Positions 53,440 to 61,626 of a stretch of DNA of 64,000 nt are shown in pieces (positions within the stretch are counted from its first letter, which is position 1; each line of letters opens with the position of its first letter). The stretch comes from Woeseiaceae bacterium (GTDB lineage: Bacteria > Pseudomonadota > Gammaproteobacteria > Steroidobacterales > Woeseiaceae), in the NCBI GenBank assembly GCA_021773035.1, contig JAJFKU010000069.1, forward strand, positions 1 through 64,000, read 5' to 3'. The position numbers and the translations under genes are program-made. The notes under the pieces were generated by a model, which had not been told where the DNA came from, ran no database searches, and saw nothing but the letters and a program-made list of their open reading frames with translations.

Positions 53440-54246
53440 TCACCCACCAAGCGATTTGTCAATTCGAAACGAGGCAACAAACGGCAAGTGATCGGACACA
53501 TCCCGTCGAAATCGTTCTCGCCCGATATTCATTGTCCAGTGCATCGGAAACAGTCGTAGACTGCCGCGTATGTATTCAGTACTGAACCGCCGGCTAATCG
53601 CGAAACCATCAAGAAGGTTCGCCCGCCCCGCCTCCAAAATGTGCGAGAAGCGATCTTGCAAATCCCACGACGAAACAAAATTCATCAAGTCGTCGCCACC
53701 CAAATGATGGAAGTTGCTCACGTCCTCACCAGGGATCATATTGAAGTCGCCCATCAACAAAACGTCCTCGCGATTATTGTCGAGAAAATTGGTAATGAAT
53801 GCACCAATGACTTTGCACTGATCATCCCGAATCTTCTGTTCCGCCGAGCCCCTCCCGGATTTCAGATGCACCGCAATAAGAATGAAATCGAACTTGCCCA
53901 CTTTCATGTCGACAACAAGGGCCTTGCGGCGAGTGGCATCATTGAGGTCTGAACCATCAATGAATCGAGGATTGCTCGCCACGACACCTTGTTTGAACAA
54001 CACGCCGATGTTCAGATCACTGTTCTGCGGTAAGATCACGCTGTCATAAACGCAACCCTTGTCGGCGAGTCCTTGCTTTAGTGTGTCCAGCAACCCGACC
54101 GGATTGACCTCGACCAGTGTCACCACCTCAGCATCCAGAAGTGCGAGGCCATCTATCTGCCGTTCAATTCTTTCCGCATTCGGTGCGTTAAAGCCCGCCA
54201 GGTTCCACGCTGCTATCTTTGCGGTTGTGTGGCCAAATTCGCTCAT
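53440..54246 (-). CDS. Endonuclease/exonuclease/phosphatase-fold protein
   Basis: The 268-residue protein has the EEP motifs: AAWNLAGF (Asn), TLVEVNP (Glu metal ligand), LLMGDFNMIPGED (Asp/Asn) and VSDHLPFVASF (Asp-His pair). It may cleave DNA, RNA or phosphoesters; no leader is seen, so it is probably cytoplasmic. It follows the ParB-like gene by 30 bases, which suggests they are co-transcribed and that it acts on nucleic acid. Confidence 0.85.
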   Translation of the reverse strand: MSEFGHTTAKIAAWNLAGFNAPNAERIERQIDGLALLDAEVVTLVEVNPVGLLDTLKQGLADKGCVYDSVILPQNSDLNIGVLFKQGVVASNPRFIDGSDLNDATRRKALVVDMKVGKFDFILIAVHLKSGRGSAEQKIRDDQCKVIGAFITNFLDNNREDVLLMGDFNMIPGEDVSNFHHLGGDDLMNFVSSWDLQDRFSHILEAGRANLLDGFAISRRFSTEYIRGSLRLFPMHWTMNIGRERFRRDVSDHLPFVASFRIDKSLGG

Positions 54247-54276
54247 GGTGTTTGCTCCCTATTGAAACGCTCGGAT

Positions 54277-55122
54277 TTAGAAATTCGTTACCCCAAGTCT
54301 CTGCAGGACTCCTTCAAGAATATCCAAATCGTGGTACGAAATTGTGAGGCTCCCCTCCCTCGTATTAAGCGTTGTTTTACACCCGATCGCCTCACTGATT
54401 GTCGATTCCAGCCGGCGTGTATCTGGATCCGTCGCCGCACCGCCAGGGTCGGGCGCCGCCGGCGCAGGTATCCTCGCCCCGCTTCGCCGCTCCCGCGCTA
54501 ACGATTCCACCTCGCGCACAGACAATTTCTGGTCTATGGCCCGTTTCGCCAACAGCAACTGAGCGTCCCTTCGTTTGACTGAAAGCAGTGCCCGCCCATG
54601 GCCGGCGCTGAGGCGCCCGCTTCGAACCATTTCCTGAATGGCAACAGGTAGCTTGAGGAGGCGCAGCGAGTGTGAAATGTACGTGCGCTGATGGCCCGTT
54701 AGATAGGCCAGTTTCGCGACGGCTCTGTGCCGATTTGCCCCAGCGTTCATTTCTTCCAGCTGATCGCCCAAGAACTCGGCCTCATCAATCGCATCGATCG
54801 CGTAGCCGGTGGATTCAGCCGCGACGATGTCGGCGGCGTCCTGGTCCGATACATCGGTCAAGATGTGAATTGGCACACGCTCCAATCTCAGTCGCTGAGC
54901 GGCCATCCAGACCGCGACATTACCAAGGATCTCGTACTCGCCACTGCCCACCTGCCGGACGACAACGGGTTCCAGCGCGCCGTGATTGCGCACCAATTCC
55001 AGCAAGCGCGTTGAGAGCCGTGGCAGCGGGCCTGGGGGCCGGAACGGGCACAAGCGCAGCTGTTCTATGTAAGCGGTTGTCGTCACAGCCCGATAATAGG
55101 CCAAAAGTGTGTCACGTGGCAC
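54277..55122 (-). CDS. ParB/Spo0J-like DNA-binding protein without its own ParA
   Basis: The 281 residues have an N-terminal ParB-nuclease fold whose usual GERR nucleotide motif is degenerate (LGNVAVWMAAQRL). A canonical Spo0J helix-turn-helix follows: AYLTGHQRTYISHSLRLLKL and RSGRLSAGHGRALL. The C-terminal 70 residues end in VLQRLGVTNF. It is distinct from the ParB at 58128. It could be an auxiliary regulator of the initiator gene next to it or a KorB/Noc-like protein. Confidence 0.82.
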   Translation of the reverse strand: MPRDTLLAYYRAVTTTAYIEQLRLCPFRPPGPLPRLSTRLLELVRNHGALEPVVVRQVGSGEYEILGNVAVWMAAQRLRLERVPIHILTDVSDQDAADIVAAESTGYAIDAIDEAEFLGDQLEEMNAGANRHRAVAKLAYLTGHQRTYISHSLRLLKLPVAIQEMVRSGRLSAGHGRALLSVKRRDAQLLLAKRAIDQKLSVREVESLARERRSGARIPAPAAPDPGGAATDPDTRRLESTISEAIGCKTTLNTREGSLTISYHDLDILEGVLQRLGVTNF

Positions 55123-55464
55123 ACTTTTATGTTGGACCTGGATATTTACACCGTCATGCGCTCGTTATGCTCCTGTCGGTCGGCACTGTGCTCGATATTC
55201 TTGCCGGCTGCAGCAACCTGTTTTTGACACATCGACAACGACGCAGGATGGTTGCTGTTGATTTTCAATCAGTTACGCTTAATAACAGCAGTTTGACACA
55301 TCTGCATCTGCTCTCCCAGCAAAACACTGTCTTAGTAACACCTTGAAATATAGGGAATTTTTCGCAAAACAATGCTGAAAATACTATACATGCTAGCGAA
55401 AACGCCCCTTTTCGCTTATCACGGCGCGCCGATCGGCAATCGTCAGTAACGAGGTGTGACTAAA
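55123..55464. other. Gene-free stretch with inverted iteron-like words
   Basis: On the minus strand TGTCAAAAA (55221-55229), TGTCGATG (55230-55237) and TGTCAAA (55292-55298) recall the iteron word at 59677-59801. The 17-base motif at 55378-55394 recurs before parA. No coding region is seen. Confidence 0.5.
55378..55394 (+). repeat. AAAATRCTATACATGCT motif, copy 1
   Basis: AAAATACTATACATGCT is identical at 16 of 17 positions to 57177-57193. The two copies flank the replication initiator gene. They may be operator or promoter elements; TATACAT is -10-like. Confidence 0.5.
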
Positions 55465-57012
55465 TTAAGAATTTCGCTTGGTGGCCAATGTTTTGAGGAC
55501 ATCGCCAATTGAACTTGGACCTTCGCTGCGCTTGTTTTCAGCGCCAGCAGGCCGTGCTCGAGCGGGTTTAAAAGACGGCACTGCGCTAGCCGCTCCCGGC
55601 TTTTTCGCCGCGCGCGGTTGATCCTTCTTAGCCAGCGCAAACTTGCTCGTGGTCCCCAGATGCGGATCGCTGGTACGCGCTGATGCCACCAATTTGTTTT
55701 GAGACACATCCAAAGCCAGGACATATCCTGGTATTAAGGTCATTGGATAATCGGCATCAGGAATTGACTCATAGCAGGGATCTTCCACCATCCGCTCAAG
55801 ACCGTTTCGAAATCGTACGAATGGAATGCTCGGATGCGCCTCGCGGTGAACGCGTTCCAACGGAAACTCGGTTGGCTCGTGTTTGTGTTGAACATGGGTC
55901 CGACACCATTGATAGACCAGCTGATCGAACTCCCGATACTTGCCTTGAATAAATTCCTTGTGGAGTGTCAACGATCGCTCCATATCCGTCAGCACCGGCG
56001 TGAAAGCTGGGTGAAAGGTAATGGCGATCATTTCGGGGGTCTTGCCATGAGCGGACACAGAACTGATCACTTCCAAGTCCGAAATAAAACTCATGTATTT
56101 GTCGCGCTCTAGCAGCCCGCCCTTTCGCAGTCTTCGCAGCACATTGTATCGGTCATCGGTCAATTGCCACTCGGATGACCGAAACCGCCGCAGCCGATTG
56201 AACGTCTGGCGTTTGTTGTTCGCGTTGGGATTCTTGAACCCGAGCAATCCGCAGATATCCGTCATCGACATCATGAACACCGGATGACTGGGAGCGGATT
56301 CCCCGAGGTGGGGAAGCTGGTCGCGTGCCAAGGTCCACGCCACGACCAGGGGCCGCAGGTCTTGCACGTTGGGTATTCGGTGCCCAGTTAAGGCTCTAAC
56401 GGTCACTTCGAATGAGCGCGTGCCATGCCATAACCGAGTGGTCTTGCTGGTCACTTCCTGTCGTCCCACGTTCATTGCCGGCGCAAGTGTGAACACCGAT
56501 AAGCGCTCGCCTTTAAACGTCGTTTTCTCGGCCGCCTTCGGCATACAGGTCACGGAGTCCGGACGGCGGAACATCTCAAGCAGCGCATCTTTTTCTTCGC
56601 GCTTTGCCATGTCGGCATCGGCTATGTCGAGGATGTGATCGTCAAACAGGTCGGGCAGATCCGCGTCCGTCGGTAACACACTGGCTGCGGCGTCCAGCTG
56701 GTAGAGCACGACCCGTCGTCGTTTGCTATCCGGTCGAACCTCGCTGCGAGTGAGTATCCCGAGCTCTTCTAGCTTGGTGAGGTTCGCGAGCAATCCGGAC
56801 CGAGTAATGTCCAAAAAATCGCACAAGGTATTGCGATCAACCAGACCGTCGTCCGAGTCAGCACACAGTCCAAATATCGCTTCGAGTATTTGCCCAAGTC
56901 GGCGCCGGGATTTATGGCGCCTAATGGTTTGAAGAAAATGGGGGAGGGCATCGCTTGGCACTGCGCCCAAGCTAAATAGACTCCCGCCCTTTGTGCGCTG
57001 ATCGCCCATCAT
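55465..57012 (-). CDS. Plasmid replication initiator protein
   Basis: The 515-residue protein begins with a winged-helix segment (LVDRNTLCDFLDITRSGLLANLTKLEELGIL at about 57-87). A central region follows with TRLWHGTRSFEVTVRALTG and MSMTDICGLLGFKNPNANNK, which resembles RctB-like initiators of secondary chromosomes and marine plasmids (tentative). The C-terminal 80 residues are Lys/Ala/Pro-rich and disordered. It lies divergent from parAB and near iterons, which supports an initiator role over a transcription factor. Confidence 0.7.
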   Translation of the reverse strand: MMGDQRTKGGSLFSLGAVPSDALPHFLQTIRRHKSRRRLGQILEAIFGLCADSDDGLVDRNTLCDFLDITRSGLLANLTKLEELGILTRSEVRPDSKRRRVVLYQLDAAASVLPTDADLPDLFDDHILDIADADMAKREEKDALLEMFRRPDSVTCMPKAAEKTTFKGERLSVFTLAPAMNVGRQEVTSKTTRLWHGTRSFEVTVRALTGHRIPNVQDLRPLVVAWTLARDQLPHLGESAPSHPVFMMSMTDICGLLGFKNPNANNKRQTFNRLRRFRSSEWQLTDDRYNVLRRLRKGGLLERDKYMSFISDLEVISSVSAHGKTPEMIAITFHPAFTPVLTDMERSLTLHKEFIQGKYREFDQLVYQWCRTHVQHKHEPTEFPLERVHREAHPSIPFVRFRNGLERMVEDPCYESIPDADYPMTLIPGYVLALDVSQNKLVASARTSDPHLGTTSKFALAKKDQPRAAKKPGAASAVPSFKPARARPAGAENKRSEGPSSIGDVLKTLATKRNS

Positions 57013-57036
57013 CTCGTCCTATTATTCAGTGCGTGC

Positions 57037-57052
57037 TGTCCCAGCTGGGACA
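57037..57052. promoter_or_regulatory. 16-bp perfect palindrome before the initiator gene
   Basis: TGTCCCAGCTGGGACA lies 25 bases before the initiator start, in the divergent repA-parA region. A dimeric repressor site is likely; the binder may be the initiator or a Par protein. Confidence 0.6.
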
Positions 57053-57176
57053 AGTCACACCAAATGTAATAACCTATTGTTTAATATACATTTTCTAGAT
57101 CAATGGGTTTTCGAAAAACCCCCTGTAAAATGCCTACCCCACAAACCATGAGTTCCCTTGCGGCGAAATATAACAT

Positions 57177-57226
57177 AAAATGCTATACATGCTTAAGAAT
57201 GATGAATCACTAACTATGTGTAGCAT
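57177..57226. promoter_or_regulatory. Inverted repeat upstream of parA
   Basis: ATGCTATACAT (57180-57190) and ATGTGTAGCAT (57216-57226) pair at 10 of 11 positions across 25 bases, ending 15 bases before the parA start. The left arm is part of AAAATGCTATACATGCT, shared with 55378-55394. An autoregulatory ParA/ParB or initiator site is the likely reading. Confidence 0.55.
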
Positions 57227-57241
57227 AACAGGCCGCCCCCT

Positions 57242-58144
57242 ATGAAGGTACTCACCGTTACTAACCGCAAAGGTGGCGTCGGCAAGACCACCCAGACTCG
57301 CACGTTGTGCGAGTACTTCAGCGTCACGCGGCGCATGTCGACTCTAGCGATCGACTTGGATAGCCAATGCTCGCTGAGCCACTTGTTCCTGGATATGGAT
57401 GTCTCACAAGCGGGCGAGCAGGGTACGCGTCCACCTATTCATCCGGACTACAATTCGGAGGATCCGGACTACGCGGACTGGAACGGCCGCAGTAGTAGCG
57501 CGGACATCTTCTTTCACGGTGAGATTTTCCCTTACCGGGTCCAGTACCCTGACGGCGCCGACACTCTCGACATTCTACCCGCTAACAAGCAACAGCTAAC
57601 AACGGTTGAAGAACAGGACCAGCCGTCGCTAATCGAGCGGGTCGAGAATCGCCTAAGGGAGTTCTTGTCCTTGCCGGATGTCCAAGAGGCATATGACCTG
57701 GTGATTATTGACACCGGTCCGGGAGAGAGCCCGTTGGCTCGATCCGCACTTAGAGCGTGCACGCACGTCCTCATACCCATCGAACTTGAACCGCAGTGTG
57801 TTCGAGCATTGTCAGAAATGATTTCAGAAATTCGTCATGAAGATATGCGCCGGACGCTGGAGACGCAGGTGCAAGTGGTCGGGATTCAACCGAACAAATT
57901 CAAGGTTCGCCGCACGCTGCATAAGAGCCTACTTAATACCGTCCAAAAAGAATTCAAACAATACGTCTCACCCGTGGTGCTGCCCGATCTGTCCGGATTC
58001 GCTGAGCGCGATGCTGATTTGGCCGTGCCCCGTAGCCTGTTCCACTTACCGCCGTCCAATAAGGCCAAGATAAAGGCGGTAGAGTTCTGCGAGTTCGTCG
58101 ACAGCAAACTATTTGGAGAGACGGCCCATGCCAAGCAAGCTTAA
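57242..58144 (+). CDS. parA: ParA partition ATPase
   Basis: The 300-residue ATPase starts directly with the deviant Walker A KGGVGKTTQT, without an N-terminal DNA-binding domain. IDLDSQCSLSHLF and YDLVIIDTGPGESPLA are the other nucleotide motifs. An insertion of about 40 residues (PPIHPDYNSEDPDYADWNG) follows the second motif and is unusual. It sorts plasmid copies with ParB. parB overlaps by 17 bases. Confidence 0.92.
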   Translation: MKVLTVTNRKGGVGKTTQTRTLCEYFSVTRRMSTLAIDLDSQCSLSHLFLDMDVSQAGEQGTRPPIHPDYNSEDPDYADWNGRSSSADIFFHGEIFPYRVQYPDGADTLDILPANKQQLTTVEEQDQPSLIERVENRLREFLSLPDVQEAYDLVIIDTGPGESPLARSALRACTHVLIPIELEPQCVRALSEMISEIRHEDMRRTLETQVQVVGIQPNKFKVRRTLHKSLLNTVQKEFKQYVSPVVLPDLSGFAERDADLAVPRSLFHLPPSNKAKIKAVEFCEFVDSKLFGETAHAKQA

Positions 58145-59114
58145 GCGATTTGGTGGTGCGAGCGATCGCATGGAACAGCTCGGAAAAGTTAAGGGGCTGA
58201 CCCAGGCGGCCAACGCTCTAGACGCACCGATCAGCGCCGACAGTGGCGAGATGCGTTTGGTCCCCATTGATGAGGTCCGCGTCGACCCGAACAATCCGCG
58301 GCGGCTAGAGCTCGACTGGACTGTCGTGCAGCAAAGCCCAGAAGACATCGAAGACCCACGCAAGCGAAGAGAGGTCGAAGACATTCTCGGGCTCTCACTA
58401 ACCTTTAAGCAAGTGGGTCAACGATCACCCTGCGAAGTCGTCAGGGATGGCGCCGTGTATCGTATTGTGTTTGGCGAACGCCGATATTGGGCGGCGCGCC
58501 TCGCCGAGCTCTCGACGCTGAAGGTCATTGCACTCCATTCTCAGCCCGCGAACGTTCCGCTGGTTCAGTTGATCGAGAACATTCAGCACAAACATATGCC
58601 CCTGTACGAGACCATTTTAAATATACGGTCGGTGATTGGCAGAGAAGCAGAGCTGGGCGAGCCCGTCAGAGACGCAACAGACCTAATACAACGCACAGGC
58701 CTGCCGCGAACCTCCGCCTATCGGTACTGGAAGTACGTTGAGCTGCCGCCAGATGTGGATCAGTCCCTAGAAACAGCGGCTATCGGAACGCACGAGGAAC
58801 TGACAGCGCTCTTAAAGCACACGACGGTGAAAGCTCGCAAAGCAGCGCTAACGCGCTTCGCCGCCGGCGGAACATTGGAAGGCACGGACGATACTGAAGC
58901 AACTGCGAAACCAAAGCGCCGCAGGGGAGGGCGACCACGCACCTCTATCTCCTTCGGATCAACGAAAAACGCGAGCGTCGCGAAACTTTTGTTTTCCACC
59001 CTGGACCCCGACGGGCATCACGATGCAATTGATTGGAACGATGCTACGGCAGTAACGAATGCCTGGAAGTCGATTCTGGAAGGGCTAGAACAGCGTGCCA
59101 CAAGAGAAGGGTAG
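58128..59114 (+). CDS. parB: ParB partition protein
   Basis: The 328 residues carry the ParB domain with the CTP-binding motif VFGERRYWAARLAEL near 118 and LIENIQHKHMPLYETI near 148, then a helix-turn-helix (LIQRTGLPRTSAYRYWKYVE). The C-terminus has a basic linker (KPKRRRGGRPRT) and a dimer end. The ATG at 58128 with GGAGAG 8 bases upstream is preferred. It overlaps the next gene by 20 bases. Confidence 0.9.
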   Translation: MPSKLKRFGGASDRMEQLGKVKGLTQAANALDAPISADSGEMRLVPIDEVRVDPNNPRRLELDWTVVQQSPEDIEDPRKRREVEDILGLSLTFKQVGQRSPCEVVRDGAVYRIVFGERRYWAARLAELSTLKVIALHSQPANVPLVQLIENIQHKHMPLYETILNIRSVIGREAELGEPVRDATDLIQRTGLPRTSAYRYWKYVELPPDVDQSLETAAIGTHEELTALLKHTTVKARKAALTRFAAGGTLEGTDDTEATAKPKRRRGGRPRTSISFGSTKNASVAKLLFSTLDPDGHHDAIDWNDATAVTNAWKSILEGLEQRATREG

Positions 59115-59538
59115 CCGGTCCGGCAAACCGTTTGCAGCTCGGTCGAACGCGTCGCCGGCGGTTGCTACTGATCGTCCAACGCGAAAAATAGGGACTTCGT
59201 TGCGCTTACCGATTGCGCTTAACGACGACGTTATCGAATCCATGGAACGCGACGGGTATTCACCAAAGAAGAAAAGTGCCTGGATAGAAGAGTCACTCTT
59301 CGCAATGGCGCGACTTGATCCCGACCTCAGCGAGAGCATTGTGGGTGACAAAGCTCAGGGAGCGAACGAAAAACAGGTGGTTGTCGCTTTGTCGATGGCG
59401 GCTCGGCGCGAACTGAAGGATTTAATCATTCGGTTGCGACTTCAAATGCCGACGATAGAAGGTGTTCAATCATTGGTGCTTCGTTCTGCTATGCGATTTC
59501 GTATTCGTCACCCTGACGTTTTTCCCGCTCGTGAATAG
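59095..59538 (+). CDS. Third gene of the partition operon (ribbon-helix-helix-like, unknown)
   Basis: The 147-residue protein starts at a GTG inside parB. Its middle, SLRLPIALNDDVIESMERDG and SAWIEESLFAMARL, has the strand-helix-helix pattern of ribbon-helix-helix proteins, and a second basic helical part ends in RFRIRHPDVFP. No family name is recognised. It may regulate copy number or the iterons that begin 139 bases downstream. Confidence 0.65.
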   Translation: MPQEKGSRSGKPFAARSNASPAVATDRPTRKIGTSLRLPIALNDDVIESMERDGYSPKKKSAWIEESLFAMARLDPDLSESIVGDKAQGANEKQVVVALSMAARRELKDLIIRLRLQMPTIEGVQSLVLRSAMRFRIRHPDVFPARE

Positions 59539-59838
59539 CGGTGTCAGTAATGGCGGTTCCTTTTTCTTTCTTTGAGAAAGCGCGATAGCGAGTCTTTTTG
59601 TAGGAAAGTAAAGGGGTAAAAGAGTAGGCAGCAACGTTGTTAATTAAATCAAGCAATTACATCAAAAATTGACGTGTGTCGATAATTTCCAGCGATCTGT
59701 CAAAAATCTACGATGATTTGTCGATAACAAACCACGATGTGTCAATGGTGTATAAAGCTGTGTCAGTAATTGCCGGCGTGTTGATAACTCTGTGTCAATA
59801 ACGAACTGTTGCTGCGTACGAATTGGAAACTCACAGTG
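59539..59838. other. AT-rich gene-free stretch carrying the iterons
   Basis: No gene is supported. Besides the array at 59677-59801 a single TGTCAGTAA lies at 59542-59550. Runs of A and T at 59570-59670 would ease strand opening, which fits an origin. Confidence 0.6.
59677..59801 (+). repeat. Iteron array TGTCRATAA, candidate replication origin
   Basis: Seven copies of a 9-base word start at 59677, 59698, 59719, 59740, 59761, 59779 and 59793. The first five are exactly 21 bases apart, two helical turns, so all face one side of the helix. Variants are TGTCGATAA, TGTCAAAAA, TGTCGATAA, TGTCAATGG, TGTCAGTAA, TGTTGATAA and TGTCAATAA. Initiator binding is the simplest reading; transposase-binding end repeats are an alternative. 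Confidence 0.75.
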
Positions 59839-60348
59839 TTAGTAGTCATCTATCGTTTCGTGCTGTTCTTCAGGCAGCAGCGCAGCTCGGTCAGCGTTCT
59901 CTTGCCACAGCAGCAACAGTCGTAGACAACGTTCGGATTGGATCCGTAGTTCATCGTTCGACAAAGCACGAGAATCCTTGCCGTCGGCCGTACTTAAATG
60001 CTGAGAGAGTTTGTCACGGCAAAATTCCCAAGCCCGGGCAGCCTGATCGGTCGATAAGCCACTGCGCTCTGCCAACCACTCGTAGGATGCGCCGTCCAGG
60101 AATTGCCGACCCACGCGAAAACATTCCGATTCGCTGAGTTCGTTTGCATCGGCTTCCATTGCTAAGAGTGTACCGGCTTTTCGTGAATGTCTGCATCGAC
60201 GGATCAGCTCTAGCCATAGCATCTGCGCGGCGTCCGACGCAGAGAAACCGGGGAGGGTCGGGCATTCGATACAGATCGAAATAGAGGCTGTATCAGAATT
60301 CGCAGCAACTACGGCTTGTAACTCTCTACCATCAATTGTTGCTGACAC
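59839..60348 (-). CDS. Hypothetical protein next to the iterons
   Basis: The 169-residue protein is read from a GTG. SYEWLAERSGLSTDQAARAWEFCRDKL near residue 95 has a helix-turn-helix-like pattern, and the C-terminus is acidic. It ends 37 bases from the iterons and points towards them. The start is uncertain; a strong ribosome site is not seen. A DNA-binding or host-factor role is possible, but the family is not recognised. Confidence 0.45.
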   Translation of the reverse strand: MSATIDGRELQAVVAANSDTASISICIECPTLPGFSASDAAQMLWLELIRRCRHSRKAGTLLAMEADANELSESECFRVGRQFLDGASYEWLAERSGLSTDQAARAWEFCRDKLSQHLSTADGKDSRALSNDELRIQSERCLRLLLLWQENADRAALLPEEQHETIDDY

Positions 60349-60443
60349 AACTCATATGCGCATGGAAACCATGCGAAGAATTTGCCCTCGAAAGGCTAGC
60401 TAAGCGATTAGAGCATCTTGGTACTATTACCAATATTGGTGGC

Positions 60444-60671
60444 TCACAGGCCGTTACCGACACTCGTCTTTTTGGTTGCCGCTACCGGCCGAACCTGAAT
60501 AAGATGATCGTTGCCCGGCCAGAAGTCGAATCGCAAATCGATTGTTCCGTCAGCATTCCGAGTACCGCTGCCTATTTTAGTCCAACGATGCTCCTTACTC
60601 TTGCCAAGATTGACACCAGCGAATACATCCACGGCGTATTTCTGGTTTCGGCAATTCTCGGGTGTCTTCAT
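60444..60671 (-). CDS. Small plasmid-type protein
   Basis: The 75 residues contain RWTKIGSGTRNADGTIDLRF, which resembles a family of small plasmid proteins with a WTxIGxAxxNKDGxGxxLxL core. An overlapping plus-strand frame (60336-60869) is longer but has no recognisable content. The call rests on the motif alone. Confidence 0.45.
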   Translation of the reverse strand: MKTPENCRNQKYAVDVFAGVNLGKSKEHRWTKIGSGTRNADGTIDLRFDFWPGNDHLIQVRPVAATKKTSVGNGL

Positions 60672-60887
60672 ATCGGCAGTATCTCGGACGAAGGAACAGC
60701 GGGCGTGAGAAAGACAAGTTCGCTATGTGATATTGGTAGGTACGACATTCGCACTGAAGCCTTGGGCATAGCATTCTGTGAGCCGCAACCGAGCGTCGTA
60801 TTTGTCGACGCTAGCGGTCCGCCCGGTCAAGACTCCTTCAATTGGCCACCTGCCATAATGAAACCCTAGCAGGGTCGATATTCGATA

Positions 60888-60923
60888 TACTGGAATAACT
60901 TCGATTTAGTGTCTACCGGAATA
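60888..60923 (+). promoter_or_regulatory. Direct repeat TACYGGAATA before the XRE-cupin gene
   Basis: TACTGGAATA (60888-60897) and TACCGGAATA (60914-60923) are 26 bases apart just upstream of the start at 60932. They may be autoregulatory sites of the XRE-type protein. Confidence 0.4.
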
Positions 60924-60931
60924 TTACCGCT

Positions 60932-61516
60932 ATGGCTAGTAAAAAGCGTACGCGCAACAAGCGGCCACCCGATCTCGGGCCGAAATTGAAGGCTCTGCGC
61001 CTTGAAAATAGGCTGACCCTGGATCAATTAGCCGAGCGCTCTGGTCTGTCGAAGTCAATGCTCTCGCAGATCGAGCGTGGCCAGACAAATGCGACTTTTG
61101 CGACGCTTTGGAACGTGACCAGCGCCCTGCACATCGATTTATCGGACCTCATCGGACCCGGGAAAAGCGATGAGAGCGGTCCATTGGAACATGTGGCCGC
61201 GCACCTGACACCGGCAATGAAAAGTGCGGACGGGCTCTGCACCTTGCGTATTTTGAGTCCCGCCAAGTTGGCCGGCATCACCGAGTGGTATGAGATCGAG
61301 GTGCTGGCCAAGGGGCGCCTTGAGAGCGCGCCGCACGGAAAGGGTTGCACCGAGCACTTGACGTGTTTGTCCGGACAGTTGGTGGCGACCAGCAACGGCG
61401 AATCCACGGCTCGACTGAAAGTCGGCGATACGGTGCGATACCGAGCGGACGTTCAGCACGCTATTGAAAACCCCACCGGCCGTACGGCCCGCGCTCTGCT
61501 CATTTTGACGTTCTAG
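60932..61516 (+). CDS. XRE-family regulator with C-terminal cupin domain
   Basis: The 194-residue protein has a helix-turn-helix (LKALRLENRLTLDQLAERSG, SKSMLSQIERGQTNATFATL at about 15-60) and a cupin sensor (HGKGCTEHLTCLSGQLVATS, VGDTVRYRADVQHAIENPTG). This is the usual layout of regulators of amino-acid and polyamine genes. It lies 110 bases upstream of kbl in the same direction and is a likely regulator of threonine use. Confidence 0.9.
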   Translation: MASKKRTRNKRPPDLGPKLKALRLENRLTLDQLAERSGLSKSMLSQIERGQTNATFATLWNVTSALHIDLSDLIGPGKSDESGPLEHVAAHLTPAMKSADGLCTLRILSPAKLAGITEWYEIEVLAKGRLESAPHGKGCTEHLTCLSGQLVATSNGESTARLKVGDTVRYRADVQHAIENPTGRTARALLILTF

Positions 61517-61626
61517 AAACACGCGGTGCCGTGCGGGCAACCAACATCACAAATAGCTAGCCAAAGCCTTGTCCTCTATAGTGGAAGGCGATACAGTATT
61601 CCGAACACTCACGAACCGTCAACCCA

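Noticed and set aside
59677..59801. CRISPR-like array
   Set aside because: The repeated word is only 9 bases with 12-base gaps and degenerate copies; no cas genes. Iterons fit better.
60336..60869. 177-residue plus-strand open frame
   Set aside because: No recognisable motif; the opposite strand has a plasmid-type motif at 60444-60671. It cannot be fully excluded.
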